IMG/VR virus record: IMGVR_UViG_3300021085_000003
Span: 1 to 39,636 of that record
Source of the DNA: a virus
Length of the DNA: 39,636 nt
Reading direction: 5' to 3' (one strand)
The notes beneath the pieces are model-generated. The model ran no database searches and was not told the origin of the DNA. It was given only the letters and a program-made list of their open reading frames with translations. This document shows positions 15,001 through 23,338 of this stretch, one piece after another. The translations under genes and the position numbers were made by a program. Every line of letters starts with the position of its first letter. The stretch's first letter is position 1.

Positions 15001-15651
15001 AAAGCGATAGCAGAAGAGAACGCTATAGATAAAAAGATTTTTGACGCAGAACAGAAAGGTGATAAAGATAAAGCTAAAACAGATTATCTAGAAGCCTTAG
15101 CTTCAATCATTCCTGAATTAATAAAAGCAGGTAAGGTAATACCTACAGACTTAGCTGTATCTTCAGCTATATCAGCTTCACTTGCTACAGCAGCATTTGG
15201 TGCAGAGATGAGCGCCATAGGTCAAAGAAAATTCTTCCCTAAGAAGTTTGCCGAAGGGGGTATGGTAGAGGGTCCTAGCCATAGTCAAGGCGGAGTTCCT
15301 TTTACTGTTCAAGGTCAAGGCGGTTTTGAAATGGAAGGTGGAGAGTATATAATAAACAAAAGAGCTGCGTCTATACATAGGGATTTATTAGAGAAAATAA
15401 ACGGTTCTGTAAAGCCTAACCTACCTTCACAGCCGATGAAGTTCGCGCAGGGTGGATTAGTATCTACAACTCAAACTAGGTTGGTTCAACCGGATTCTGC
15501 GGAAAGTGTAAATTATCTAAAGGCAATTGCTGAGGCTACTACAACCAACGCTATAAATAGTAGCAGGCCTGTTAGAGCTTTCGTTAGTTCAAAAGACCTT
15601 CGACAAGACGAGAGTGCAAGAAGAATTAAAGACAATAACACGACTATATAA
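12091..15651 (+). CDS. Tail tape measure protein
   Basis: 1186 residues. The N-terminal 190 residues are Lys/Ala-rich coiled coil, with a hydrophobic segment GAAGAILGGVLKALKFVF at about 173-192. A TP901-type PhageMin_Tail domain follows (roughly 200-380: LANLSAVGGVSGAELDNLKE, TAGATKFTANEI, SRIGTGLRGIFTELGS). Long coiled coils (600-1000) and a Gly-rich C-terminus with EYIINKRAA complete it. It sets tail length: at about 0.15 nm per residue, near 178 nm. It is longer than any other gene here and places the phage among siphoviruses. Confidence 0.95.
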   Translation: MAAIQGQSTKSITSYQLDVQNLVREMQKLKEAGASNEQIYSQLGAEFDTLRQRGTKLEKMMRLYAKNTKDSQKATANLKTRIKALNTEVKSLDAAENKLASTAKKNIREAAALAKQIRKGSESAKKATKDTKTLGDAQEKQGKQAKKSGKDNKDLGKSAKSTNKGLKGALGTLIKFGAAGAILGGVLKALKFVFIDSFKAAVQFEKGLANLSAVGGVSGAELDNLKEAALDTAGATKFTANEILGLQTELSKLGFSADEVVNSTKAIALGAQALGTGLSETATSVGKLINQFGLMAQDSDVIVDTLVTTINESALSLDTFSTAIQYVGPISRDLGVTLQETSAAMAVLADNGFTASRIGTGLRGIFTELGSETVDVKSKLKDLADENLSLSEAVDLVGKRNAAQLITLLNNVEVLEEAEDVYYQQGRALAAAAEQATTFSGQMDLVRSAVNEAQIGFGDFILSTGVVQGLLSTLSNSANETYLAFELLKNQGAEALSEDMRKAEQGMSTFDIALERTAANAGVTAEEVQKAFGDDMFREALQSTPMRQMEGKLRDMFSDAFGDGDLADTFQGYLSMLTEEIDKVREKNLIAEQRQDADDLYLSTLNEMIQAERDGVDVSKQANELAGQLNGDRQALIKGAKDLRDELETNENLTETEIRQKKDLILLFTSQEKALANYERRFANFVLAEDLSEKISRKKARTFKEEIDIMEDLKDAQDKNAEVQVLASEASGNYIDSIEKRIMGNEDLISTNNDVIQMAATEKKSIEDKIAIEKRSVDSKGVLTKQAESNIKTYEKEIATLDAITAKYEEKNEALDNSTGTLKDSTKALEKELKALEKEYEKGDIGTRAFERQRQEVIDNYTKLLKEIAKKNPELKAAIDALLKSAGDVDNPIDWRNILSEGIDEAIDVVTKSLEGFSKTTLENTKNRLEAEKDALKARYETEDFLAKQQFENGLINESQFRRRQAALRKKAIAEENAIDKKIFDAEQKGDKDKAKTDYLEALASIIPELIKAGKVIPTDLAVSSAISASLATAAFGAEMSAIGQRKFFPKKFAEGGMVEGPSHSQGGVPFTVQGQGGFEMEGGEYIINKRAASIHRDLLEKINGSVKPNLPSQPMKFAQGGLVSTTQTRLVQPDSAESVNYLKAIAEATTTNAINSSRPVRAFVSSKDLRQDESARRIKDNNTTI

Positions 15652-16250
15652 TGAGCGATTATAATGTATACGAAGTATCTTCTTGGACTTCAGAAACCCA
15701 CCCTAGTGTAAGCATAGACTCTAACACACTAACACAAGTTGTATTGTCTTCTTCGAACAATTTCGCTTCAGGGGATGACGACATAATAAAGCTAGGGGTA
15801 ACAATTAACGGTGTCGTTAGATATATATACGGAGTTCAGATAGACCAAGTTCCTAATCAAGTAGGCTCTACTGTTACTGTGTCATTTGATGGAAATGTAT
15901 ACGGGGACCTTCTTACAGGGGCTACGTTTTCGTCTTGGGAACGCTACACCCCAAGTGCTAGTGATGTTTCTATAGGTCTAAAAAGCTATAACATATCTCC
16001 ATCGCTTTCAGTAGCTACATACGGTAAAGATTTCAAAGCGTATAACTCTACACTTTCCTACAACATACAAGCACCTCAGCAAAAGCTAGTATATAATACT
16101 AGGTTTAAAACACTATACAATTTAAATCAAAAAATTCTACTAGATAGCTGTGATAATAATGTCTACAGTGTCGTCCCTTCAGAGCTATCGGCTGTAGCGG
16201 TAAATGGTAGAATTAAGTCAGCACTAAACTTTAATGTATTTATAAAGTAA
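15651..16250 (+). CDS. Probable distal tail protein
   Basis: 199 residues, beta-rich, Ser/Thr/Asn-rich, with no membrane segment or catalytic motif. It sits immediately after the tape measure, where the distal tail (Dit-like) protein lies in siphophages, and is coupled by TAATG overlaps on both sides. The role is inferred from position only. Confidence 0.5.
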   Translation: MSDYNVYEVSSWTSETHPSVSIDSNTLTQVVLSSSNNFASGDDDIIKLGVTINGVVRYIYGVQIDQVPNQVGSTVTVSFDGNVYGDLLTGATFSSWERYTPSASDVSIGLKSYNISPSLSVATYGKDFKAYNSTLSYNIQAPQQKLVYNTRFKTLYNLNQKILLDSCDNNVYSVVPSELSAVAVNGRIKSALNFNVFIK

Positions 16251-18757
16251 TGGATTATAAGCTAAGACTAAAAAAGAAAAGCACTGCATCTTTTTCAACA
16301 GCTAGTCTATTTCCTGATTTAATTATCGATATTGACTTAGATTTCTACAACGTAGATAGTATTGAAAAGATAAAGGTTCCTGTTAGTATATCAGTGTCAT
16401 TGCCGATGGACTCTGTAAATACATCGATACTAGGCTATAATCCCGAGTCTTCTCCTAGCAGCTCAATACCTGACGTTCCTTTCGATTTTGAATTGTATTC
16501 AAATAACGTTAAGATGTTAGAGGGTAATATGTATGTAGAGTCTTACTCCTTTAACAATCAAATCCCTACTATAGATATTAGGCTAGTTGACTCTATACAG
16601 GACATAATAGCAGGTTCTAAACTTACTACGTTTGCAGATATGTATGACGACCTAGACTCTGATAGAACTTTTTCTAGCTTTTTATCCTCAAACTCAGAGA
16701 CTATAGGGACCAATGTCTCTATGGAACCTGTATTGTTTCCTTACATTGATTTCTGTAACGACATTAGTAAATTTAATTTTGCTTCTAGGCAGTTCTTACA
16801 GCACGGATTTAGCACTGATAAAGCAGGTTTTGTTCCTGCACTAAACGTAAAAAGTTTTGTACAAAGATTTTTTTCAGAAGCTAATACAAGTGTAGTAAGT
16901 AGGTTTTTTAAGTTGGGAAGCTACGGCTCTGCTGTGCCTGATATCAACCCTGATGATATGTACCTCCTTATTCCGGAAAAGCTGTTGACTTCTCCAAGTA
17001 CAACTACAGGGTTCATATTAACTGAAGGCCCGTATGAGCATTTTGTAAACGAGTATACCGCTGATGCTGACTCAAACATTACAAATGCAAAAGAATCGGG
17101 AACAAACCACATCTCTACTTACGGTTGGAATTACAACTCGACCACTTCTGCAAACGCTGCTGACACAGGATTTGGCCTTGAGAGAAAATCAAACCTTGCT
17201 AACAACGGAACTAATGTAGACAGGGCTTACCACGGACCTCATATGAGTTATACTGCAAGGCCTTCAAGTACTCCTAGGAGTATGTCCGGAAGAATAGGTT
17301 ATGAGCTTTCAATGATTAAAACGGGCAACGGTGAGTTCTCTATGGTTTGGAATATATTCGAATCAACATCTACTGCAGTTTTTCAATTGAATGCGGTTCT
17401 TTGGAAAGATGGAAGTCCTTATGAAAGGTTCAAGTTATCCAATACGGACGGAACTGCCAAGCAGTTCAATGTATCTGAATCAACTATTGATACAATGAGG
17501 ACATCTACCGTGGGATATTTCGGTGTGTTAAACGGCACAGCCGGAGCTATAAATCAAACTTCTACTTCAAACGGATTTAATAACGTAATGTATTTCAATA
17601 ATGACGACATAGGCGATTTTATTTGGGAGCAAAAAGAAGTTGAGATAGACGCAGGTTCAACTTACGCAGTAACAATGGAATGGGAGTGGGTTTCAGGACA
17701 AATAGATTTAAGATATGTAGACTCTTGGAGCTCATATCAGAGTGGATTAGTTCCTAATGCTTACGTGAACAGAACTGTTAACTCTAGTGAAGTTATTAAA
17801 GCTGCCTATTATGAGTCGTCAACCGCAACAGGTAATATGTATTTAGGTCTTTATTCTGTAGGATTTAAAAATCCTTACTACGATACAGATATTGTTAACG
17901 TATACGATATTTTTAGAGAAAGCAATCTTTCTCCATTTGACATCTTAAAAAGCATTATATCTAGGTTTAACTTGTCTGTAGTTTACGACCAAAAAACATC
18001 AAGTGTTTTATTAGACAGGCTACCTGACCTTCGTTCTAGAAACACAAACGAAAACATAACGTCTAGTGTTGATGATGCTAATGAGATATCTATAGATATT
18101 TCCACAAAAAGGCTGAAATCTCTAGAGATAACCACATCAAGCAAGAGTCTCTTTTACGATAACTACGGATACAAAAAGAAAGATATAAGTCTTTCAGGTT
18201 CTGATGACGTTAAATTCTCACTAGACTCTAGAGTGTATAACAAATCTCTTTGCGGTGATGATACCTCATTTGATGTTCCGGAAGGGTTTAGCGAGTATGA
18301 AATAGGATTCGTAAGCAATGAGTTCACATCTTATAAGGACATAGGAGTTGTATTTGGATACATAGACTCAGCTCAATATACAACTAATATAAAAAGAGCT
18401 AGATTTGAAGATAAAACAAATTACAAGGGACTTGTCTACTCCACGGAGTTTACGCACACGTTCCCTAGGTTTGTTACAAATAAATCAACTCACCTACCTT
18501 TGTATCACTTTAATGAGCAGGGAGTAGAGACAGACCTTTACGACTTCTTTGTAGGCAACGATAATGTTTTATATCTAGGTAAAAATAAGATTACATTTGA
18601 AGCCTTATTTGAAAGCGATTATGTATTTGATGTAAAAGATAACTACTCTATGATTACTATTGGGCAGGTATCTTCGAGTGGAATGATAATTAAATCCATC
18701 TCAGGTCAGCTCTATGAAGGAGGAATATACGGACAGGTAGAAGCTATTATATTGTAA
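16250..18757 (+). CDS. Large tail-tip / baseplate hub-like protein
   Basis: 835 residues, Ser/Asn/Asp-rich beta protein. It is second after the tape measure, the usual place of the tail-associated hub protein. The N-terminal 150 residues (LFPDLIIDIDLDFYN, KVPVSISVSLPMDSVN) and the C-terminal 300 (SPFDILKSIISRFNLSVVYD, then ISIDISTKRLKSLEI) look hub-like. A middle section with EWEWVSGQIDLRYVD is jelly-roll-like and may be a carbohydrate-binding insert. No hydrolase motif was seen. Confidence 0.6.
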   Translation: MDYKLRLKKKSTASFSTASLFPDLIIDIDLDFYNVDSIEKIKVPVSISVSLPMDSVNTSILGYNPESSPSSSIPDVPFDFELYSNNVKMLEGNMYVESYSFNNQIPTIDIRLVDSIQDIIAGSKLTTFADMYDDLDSDRTFSSFLSSNSETIGTNVSMEPVLFPYIDFCNDISKFNFASRQFLQHGFSTDKAGFVPALNVKSFVQRFFSEANTSVVSRFFKLGSYGSAVPDINPDDMYLLIPEKLLTSPSTTTGFILTEGPYEHFVNEYTADADSNITNAKESGTNHISTYGWNYNSTTSANAADTGFGLERKSNLANNGTNVDRAYHGPHMSYTARPSSTPRSMSGRIGYELSMIKTGNGEFSMVWNIFESTSTAVFQLNAVLWKDGSPYERFKLSNTDGTAKQFNVSESTIDTMRTSTVGYFGVLNGTAGAINQTSTSNGFNNVMYFNNDDIGDFIWEQKEVEIDAGSTYAVTMEWEWVSGQIDLRYVDSWSSYQSGLVPNAYVNRTVNSSEVIKAAYYESSTATGNMYLGLYSVGFKNPYYDTDIVNVYDIFRESNLSPFDILKSIISRFNLSVVYDQKTSSVLLDRLPDLRSRNTNENITSSVDDANEISIDISTKRLKSLEITTSSKSLFYDNYGYKKKDISLSGSDDVKFSLDSRVYNKSLCGDDTSFDVPEGFSEYEIGFVSNEFTSYKDIGVVFGYIDSAQYTTNIKRARFEDKTNYKGLVYSTEFTHTFPRFVTNKSTHLPLYHFNEQGVETDLYDFFVGNDNVLYLGKNKITFEALFESDYVFDVKDNYSMITIGQVSSSGMIIKSISGQLYEGGIYGQVEAIIL

Positions 18758-18761
18758 ATTA
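18752..18761 (+). promoter_or_regulatory. TTGTAAATTA box
   Basis: Exact copy overlapping the stop of the tail-hub gene, 5 bp before the ATG at 18767. Confidence 0.35.
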
Positions 18762-18766
18762 TTCAT

Positions 18767-19543
18767 ATGGCTACTTACAACGACTACCCCGCATCTGCAT
18801 CTAACAACGCTAAGAAAGTTCTTGAGTGGAAGAAGAAGTATGGTAAAGAGGTTAAGGGAATGACCTCTGTGGGTTGGACTCGTGCAAATCAATTAGCCTC
18901 TAAAACAAAATTAAGTTATGCGACTATTGCTAAAATGGCAGGTTTTAATCGTCATAGAAAAAATGCTGCTATTGACCCTAAGTACAAGAGCACTCCTTGG
19001 AAAGACCGAGGCTATGTTGCTTGGCTTGGGTGGGGAGGAACTTCAGGCGTTAATTGGGCGATTAAAAAAGCTGAATCAATCCGAAAAGGAACAGTTAAGG
19101 CTAGTGCTGACATCAGTGACAACCCGTGGGGTAATCGCAAAGTCAAAGATGAACTCGCAACGCAAGGAAAGGATGGCTCGATTAAAAAATCTCCCAAAGC
19201 TCCTAGGAGTAAGACTCCTGAAAAGTCTCCTAAGGGCGTTGGAAAAGGGGGCAAGTTATCCGTAAAGATTATAAAGTCTATTAAAAACAAGATAGACAAG
19301 TATAACAATAAGTACCCTGACAAGAAGATTGGAATGGGTGCTGCAAAGCGTGTAGTTCTTAGAGGTATGGGTGCATATAATACAGGCCACTCTCCTAAAG
19401 TTACAAGTGCTGCACAATGGGGACTAGCAAGACTAAATGCGTTTATGTATTTAGTCAAGAATGGAAAGCCGTCAAACGCTAAGTATGTACAGGATAATGA
19501 CCTGCTACCGTCTTGGCACAAAAGAAGTAAAAAGAATGGATAA
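18767..19543 (+). CDS. Two-domain head protein (N-terminal protease-associated domain plus DUF5824-like C-terminus)
   Basis: 258 residues. Residues 1-110 (YPASASNNAKKVLEWKKKYG, VGWTRANQLA, AKMAGFNRHRK, YVAWLGWGGTSGVNWAIKK) match a domain often found beside or fused to phage prohead proteases. A basic Lys/Pro linker (120-160) leads to GMGAAKRVVLRGMGAYNTGH and WGLARLNAFMYL, a DUF5824-like module. It overlaps the protease gene by 8 bp. Probably a head or capsid-interior protein; the biochemical role is unknown. Confidence 0.65.
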   Translation: MATYNDYPASASNNAKKVLEWKKKYGKEVKGMTSVGWTRANQLASKTKLSYATIAKMAGFNRHRKNAAIDPKYKSTPWKDRGYVAWLGWGGTSGVNWAIKKAESIRKGTVKASADISDNPWGNRKVKDELATQGKDGSIKKSPKAPRSKTPEKSPKGVGKGGKLSVKIIKSIKNKIDKYNNKYPDKKIGMGAAKRVVLRGMGAYNTGHSPKVTSAAQWGLARLNAFMYLVKNGKPSNAKYVQDNDLLPSWHKRSKKNG

Positions 19544-20588
19544 GGATTTACCATTATACGATATTACACTTGAGGATTTTGAGCAGGGAATGTACAAAAT
19601 CTCTCTCGTGGACAAACCTGCGATTGAGGAAAATTTCATATACTTCAACAAAACTGAAGTTGTAGAGATGTTTACCAACGAAGAAAGAAGAGAGGTAGTA
19701 GGACCTATTATGATTCCTAATAAGGAAATCCTACGCCACAGTCCTGAGAACGGATATTACTATGTTAGGTTCACGGAAGATACAATCCGTGATATTATGT
19801 ACAACTACTCTAAGAAAGGTTTGTTCAACGAATTTGGTATTCACCACGAGTACGATACTCAAGATGTGGTGATGCTTGAAGTTTGGATGAAGGAGTCTGA
19901 TAACGATAAGTCAACTGACTATGGTTACGCTCTTCCAAACGGAACTGTATTTGTCAAGGCTAAAATTGAGTCTGACGAATTGTTTAGCGCGATTAAAGAG
20001 GGAGAGGTTAATGGCTTCTCTATCGAAATTCAAGCTGATATTAAACCCGTAAATAATAATAACATGAATGAATTTAATTTTGCTAAAGAGTTAGGCAAGA
20101 TGGAGGCTTCTTTCGAAGCTAACATCTCTAAGTTTGAGGCACAGATTACTGCTTTAGAAGAGGAGAATGCTACTCTTCTAGAAGTGTTGACCTCTTTTGA
20201 AGAGAAGTTCGCAGGTGTAGACGACTTAAAGTCTGCAGTCGAAATGATTCAAAAGCACATCTCTGCAATGGCTGAAAATCACGAAGAAGAAGAAGAGAAG
20301 CCTGAAGAAGAGAAAGAAGAAGAAGAAATGACTGAAGAAAAACCTGAGAAGTACATTGCTCCTGCAGGTGAAGAAGCGGTTGTTGTTGAAAGTAAAGAAG
20401 AAGAAGAAGAAGAAAACAAGTATTCTGCTGAGGAAGAAGTTTCTGAAGAACAAGTTGAGGAGCAATTTGCTGCTGAACAAAAAGCTGAAGAAGTTGCTGA
20501 AACTGTAGAAGACAAGACCGTAGTCTTTAATGCAATTACTGTAGAGAAGGTGAATATGGTTAATGATTTCTTTAACAGATTCAAATAA
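19536..20588 (+). CDS. Prohead protease (XkdF-like, Peptidase S78_2) with Glu-rich scaffold domain
   Basis: 350 residues from ATG 19536, which overlaps the preceding stop; a 25-residue longer reading exists but is unlikely. Residues 1-170 fit the XkdF-like serine protease fold: LVDKPAIEENF at the start, His103-His104 in FGIHHEYD and the nucleophile region GFSIEI with Ser162. Residues 177-350 are a coiled coil (KFEAQITALEEENATLLEVL) followed by a very Glu-rich tail, a scaffold-like region. It cleaves scaffold and capsid proteins during head maturation and precedes the capsid gene. Confidence 0.85.
   Translation: MDKDLPLYDITLEDFEQGMYKISLVDKPAIEENFIYFNKTEVVEMFTNEERREVVGPIMIPNKEILRHSPENGYYYVRFTEDTIRDIMYNYSKKGLFNEFGIHHEYDTQDVVMLEVWMKESDNDKSTDYGYALPNGTVFVKAKIESDELFSAIKEGEVNGFSIEIQADIKPVNNNNMNEFNFAKELGKMEASFEANISKFEAQITALEEENATLLEVLTSFEEKFAGVDDLKSAVEMIQKHISAMAENHEEEEEKPEEEKEEEEMTEEKPEKYIAPAGEEAVVVESKEEEEEENKYSAEEEVSEEQVEEQFAAEQKAEEVAETVEDKTVVFNAITVEKVNMVNDFFNRFK
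20064..20588 (+). other. Possible nested scaffolding protein from an internal start
   Basis: In-frame ATG at 20064 (residue 177 of the protease ORF) directly after an A-rich AAATAATAATAAC leader, the kind that precedes genuine starts in this genome. It would yield the 174-residue coiled-coil/Glu-rich part alone, as lambda Nu3 is made from within gene C. This is an inference from the leader and the domain boundary. Confidence 0.4.
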
Positions 20589-20589
20589 A

Positions 20590-20599
20590 TTGTAAATTA
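20590..20599 (+). promoter_or_regulatory. TTGTAAATTA box before the capsid gene
   Basis: Exact copy, 32 bp before the capsid ATG at 20632, in a gene-free AT-rich leader; the best placed of the boxes for a promoter. Confidence 0.4.
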
Positions 20600-20631
20600 A
20601 TTAAAACGAACTTTTTTAAAACTAAATAAAA

Positions 20632-21519
20632 ATGGCTGTATCTATTTCTAATTTGCCTTATGGCGACCGTAGTCGTGACTTGTTCATCGATGCTATGGTA
20701 AAATCGGCAGCGGTTCTTAACCGTTTCCGTCTTATCGATGGTGTTAAAGCAAAGGTTAACGTACCTATCTTTGACGCTGCATTAACTTTTGGCACAGACA
20801 TCTGTGCTTGGGACCCTCAATCTACTGCTAGTATCGGTGAGAAAGAGATGACTGTATCTGATTACAAGTGGTCTTTCTTAAACTGTAAAACTGCACTAGA
20901 AGGTTCTTACCGTGGTCTTTTGTTAAAGAAAGGTCAACACAACCCTGAGACTATGGACGCTGAGTTCAAGGATTGGGTATTTGATTACTTCGCTAAATTG
21001 TCTGCTCAAAAAGCATTAACTCTTGCTGCTACTGAATTAGCTACTGAGATGACAGGTGATGCTGACGTAATCGACAACGTGATTGCAGGTGGTATTACTT
21101 CTGCTAACGTGTTAGACCATATGGAAGCTGCTTACGCTCTTATGAGCGCGGATATGTTGTCTGCCGTTTACGGAGACGCTGACCGTGATTTCAAACCTGC
21201 TTTCTTCTTGGGAACTGCTGCTATGCAGGCTTACCAAATTGCTATCGCTGAGAAGTTCACTACTACTCCACAGGGTATTGTAGAAGGTAACATCCCTCCT
21301 TACTTCGGTATGGAAGTTGTACACTTCGCTTCTTTAGCTGCAGGACAATTTATATTGTGTGCTCCACAAAACTTGGTTATGTTGACTGACGACTACAACG
21401 ATGTACGTGCAATCGATATGAAGTACGAACCTGAATTGTCAAGCGACAAGATTTGGGGTCAGTTCAAGTTAGGTTTCTCTTACCTCAAAGGTGACGAAAT
21501 CGTTTACACTCACGCATAA
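20632..21519 (+). CDS. Major capsid protein
   Basis: 295 residues, following the protease/scaffold gene and closed by a strong terminator, the usual setting of the most highly expressed head gene. The pattern fits an HK97-fold subunit: helical N-terminal arm (SRDLFIDAMVKSAAVLNRF), spine helix (DWVFDYFAKLSAQKALTLAA), A-domain and C-terminal strand (DKIWGQFKLGFSYLKGDEIV). Asp-, Ala- and Tyr-rich with two-base codon regularity typical of strong expression. Synthesis probably starts from its own 40-base leader. Confidence 0.85.
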   Translation: MAVSISNLPYGDRSRDLFIDAMVKSAAVLNRFRLIDGVKAKVNVPIFDAALTFGTDICAWDPQSTASIGEKEMTVSDYKWSFLNCKTALEGSYRGLLLKKGQHNPETMDAEFKDWVFDYFAKLSAQKALTLAATELATEMTGDADVIDNVIAGGITSANVLDHMEAAYALMSADMLSAVYGDADRDFKPAFFLGTAAMQAYQIAIAEKFTTTPQGIVEGNIPPYFGMEVVHFASLAAGQFILCAPQNLVMLTDDYNDVRAIDMKYEPELSSDKIWGQFKLGFSYLKGDEIVYTHA

Positions 21520-21530
21520 ATAAACTAAAG

Positions 21531-21555
21531 AGGGGAGGTTCTTCCTCCCCTTTTT
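21531..21555 (+). terminator. Rho-independent terminator after the capsid gene
   Basis: 8-bp stem AGGGGAGG / CCTCCCCT, loop TTCTT, followed by five T. It separates capsid from tail-tube expression. Confidence 0.85.
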
Positions 21556-21579
21556 ATTAACTCTAAAAACTAAAAAAAA

Positions 21580-22122
21580 ATGGCTTGTGATATCACTCTA
21601 GCTGACGTGAACTTCTCTTGTGACGACCTAGGAATAGGTGGTTTAAAGCGTGTTCTCATCGGTAATAAGGCTGACTTGGTTTCAGTTGTTGCAGTAGCAA
21701 ACGAAGTAGTAACCGTTACACCGGCGACTACAGGTTTAGATACTGATGGCGATGTAATCGAAATTCAGTTCAATTTAAAAGACGGTTTCTCTGTATTCAG
21801 TGAAGTTAAAACCGTATCTGCTGACGGTGTAGTTTCTGCTGTACCAACTATCTCTATCGAGATTCCTAAAATGTCTACTCTTCACCGTAATGCTTTGGAC
21901 AACATCGCAAAACCGGGTGCAGAATTAGTTGCTTTCATCGAGACTGCTGCCGGAACTTACCATATGGTAGGTTGGGAGTATGGATTGTACGCTGCAACTG
22001 TAGACGGAAATTCAGGTACAGGACGTTCTGAGAAGAACCGTTACCAAATCACACTTACAGGTGAAGAAGACAGTTTGTCTTACTGCATCGAAAGTGCTGA
22101 ATGGGATGACGTAGTTGCGTAA
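21580..22122 (+). CDS. Major tail tube protein
   Basis: 180 residues, beta-rich (VVAVANEVVTVTPATTGLD, SVFSEVKTVSADGVVSAVP), with the layout GGLKRVLIGNKADL near the start and YQITLTGEEDSLS near the end. It is flanked by terminators on both sides, as expected of an abundant virion protein. The next gene is a paralogue. The tail-tube role comes from order (directly after capsid), expression signals and fold pattern. Confidence 0.65.
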   Translation: MACDITLADVNFSCDDLGIGGLKRVLIGNKADLVSVVAVANEVVTVTPATTGLDTDGDVIEIQFNLKDGFSVFSEVKTVSADGVVSAVPTISIEIPKMSTLHRNALDNIAKPGAELVAFIETAAGTYHMVGWEYGLYAATVDGNSGTGRSEKNRYQITLTGEEDSLSYCIESAEWDDVVA

Positions 22123-22143
22123 GCAATTCTTGTAAATTAATAC

Positions 22144-22177
22144 AAGGGGGTAGGGTCTAAGCCCTGCCCCTTTTTTT
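22144..22177 (+). terminator. Rho-independent terminator after the tail-tube gene
   Basis: 9-bp stem GGGGTAGGG / CCCTGCCCC (one G-U pair) with a 6-nt loop and seven T. Confidence 0.85.
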
Positions 22178-22189
22178 ATTTAAAAAATT

Positions 22190-22705
22190 ATGAGCTTTAA
22201 CTGTAGTATTTTTTTAGAAGACATTGACATTAACTGCAACGCAAAGAATGTAGGCGGTATAAATAAGGTTGTTCTAGGGCTACAAAGAGATTTGGAATTA
22301 CAAGTTGATAGTGTTGATGAGACATTAATAACTGATTTAACATTACCGAACTCTGTGGTTTTCGCTCATAACAGTAAAGATGGCACAACGTCTTTTAACG
22401 AGGCTAAATCAACATCTAATGGCTTAGGAGTAATCACTACTGATATTTTAGTAAGATTGCCTATGCTAGATAGAAAGATTAATAAGATTGATTATATGTC
22501 TCGTAGAAGCGATATCGTTTGTTTGTTGTACCACAATAACGGAACAGTAACTGTTTCGGGTTGGATGGATGGACTAACGATGAATTACTCTGCTACAAGC
22601 GGAGTCAGAAGAGGTGAGATTTCTTATGTTGACGTTACACTTACAACTGAAAGTTGGATTGCTTCTTTAGCTATTACAAACCAAAGCATTATTGATTTGT
22701 CATAA
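22190..22705 (+). CDS. Tail tube paralogue
   Basis: 171 residues. It shares with the previous gene a Cys-containing start (DINCNAKNVGGINKVVLG versus SCDDLGIGGLKRVLIG), a central KDG...F.E/V block, an LP/IPK motif and VSGWMDGL versus VGWEYGL. It is probably a duplicated tail-tube subunit, perhaps a minor tube protein or the tube-tip connector. It lacks a terminator of its own and is read through with the following fibre genes. Confidence 0.55.
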   Translation: MSFNCSIFLEDIDINCNAKNVGGINKVVLGLQRDLELQVDSVDETLITDLTLPNSVVFAHNSKDGTTSFNEAKSTSNGLGVITTDILVRLPMLDRKINKIDYMSRRSDIVCLLYHNNGTVTVSGWMDGLTMNYSATSGVRRGEISYVDVTLTTESWIASLAITNQSIIDLS

Positions 22706-23085
22706 TGTATATAACAACGACAGAAGGATACTCTTACGGTGCTACGCAGCAAGTAACAGGTGTTTTAGATTACGTTGTAACTAATAACATAGGCAATGAC
22801 ATAAGTACAAGTTCAATAACAGGTGTATTGGACTATATAATTTTAGGTAGAATGGGTTACTATACCGATGTAAATAACATTGCTAGTAACACAATAAAGT
22901 ATTTACCTACTGATGATTGGGGGAATCAAAAAGGCGTTACACAAGACACAAGCAGTGTTAAGGACTACCTTTTAGACTCTTACATATCAAACTTAATAAT
23001 AGAACAAGAAAGAGGATGGGGTTTCAATTGGGAACTCATAACTCTAGAATGGCAAACTATAAATGATAATTGGAATAATGGATAA
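22705..23085 (+). CDS. Small structural protein ending in W-LI-L-W-TIND-W motif
   Basis: 126 residues, Asn/Thr/Asp-rich and beta-like, with two near-repeats (QVTGVLDYVV and SITGVLDYII). The last 18 residues carry NWELITLEWQTINDNW, repeated with changes in the 47-residue protein at 23338. Probably a small tail or fibre-associated protein. It is coupled by overlaps on both sides. Confidence 0.5.
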   Translation: MYITTTEGYSYGATQQVTGVLDYVVTNNIGNDISTSSITGVLDYIILGRMGYYTDVNNIASNTIKYLPTDDWGNQKGVTQDTSSVKDYLLDSYISNLIIEQERGWGFNWELITLEWQTINDNWNNG

Positions 23086-23338
23086 TATTACAAAAGACAG
23101 AAACTATTTTCAATCCTCTATGGGTGACTTTGGCTTCCGTAGATTAGCTGCTAATGAATCTACTCCTGCAGGTGAAACATATAGAACGATTGTTTGTCTA
23201 CAAGAATCGAGTATTAATGCCACATCTATGGTTGGAGATTCTTTAACAGGACAAGTGCTTCCTACGGGGATGCAGCTTGTAGGTAAGTTTACAAGTGTAT
23301 CTTGTTACCAAGGAGTAGTTCTTGCTTACATAGGATAA
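23078..23338 (+). CDS. Small hypothetical tail-region protein
   Basis: 86 residues from MDNITKDRNYFQ. The ATG overlaps the previous stop by 8 bp, preferred over an ATG 15 bases earlier. Gly/Thr/Val-rich, with the beta-like C-terminus GKFTSVSCYQGVVLAYIG, a pattern of small proteins that sit in fibre clusters. Function unknown. Confidence 0.5.
   Translation: MDNITKDRNYFQSSMGDFGFRRLAANESTPAGETYRTIVCLQESSINATSMVGDSLTGQVLPTGMQLVGKFTSVSCYQGVVLAYIG

Noticed and set aside
20226-20584. Minus-strand ORFs opposite the Glu-rich protease tail
   Set aside because: Products are runs of Phe or Ser, the reverse of GAA/GAG repeats; not genes.
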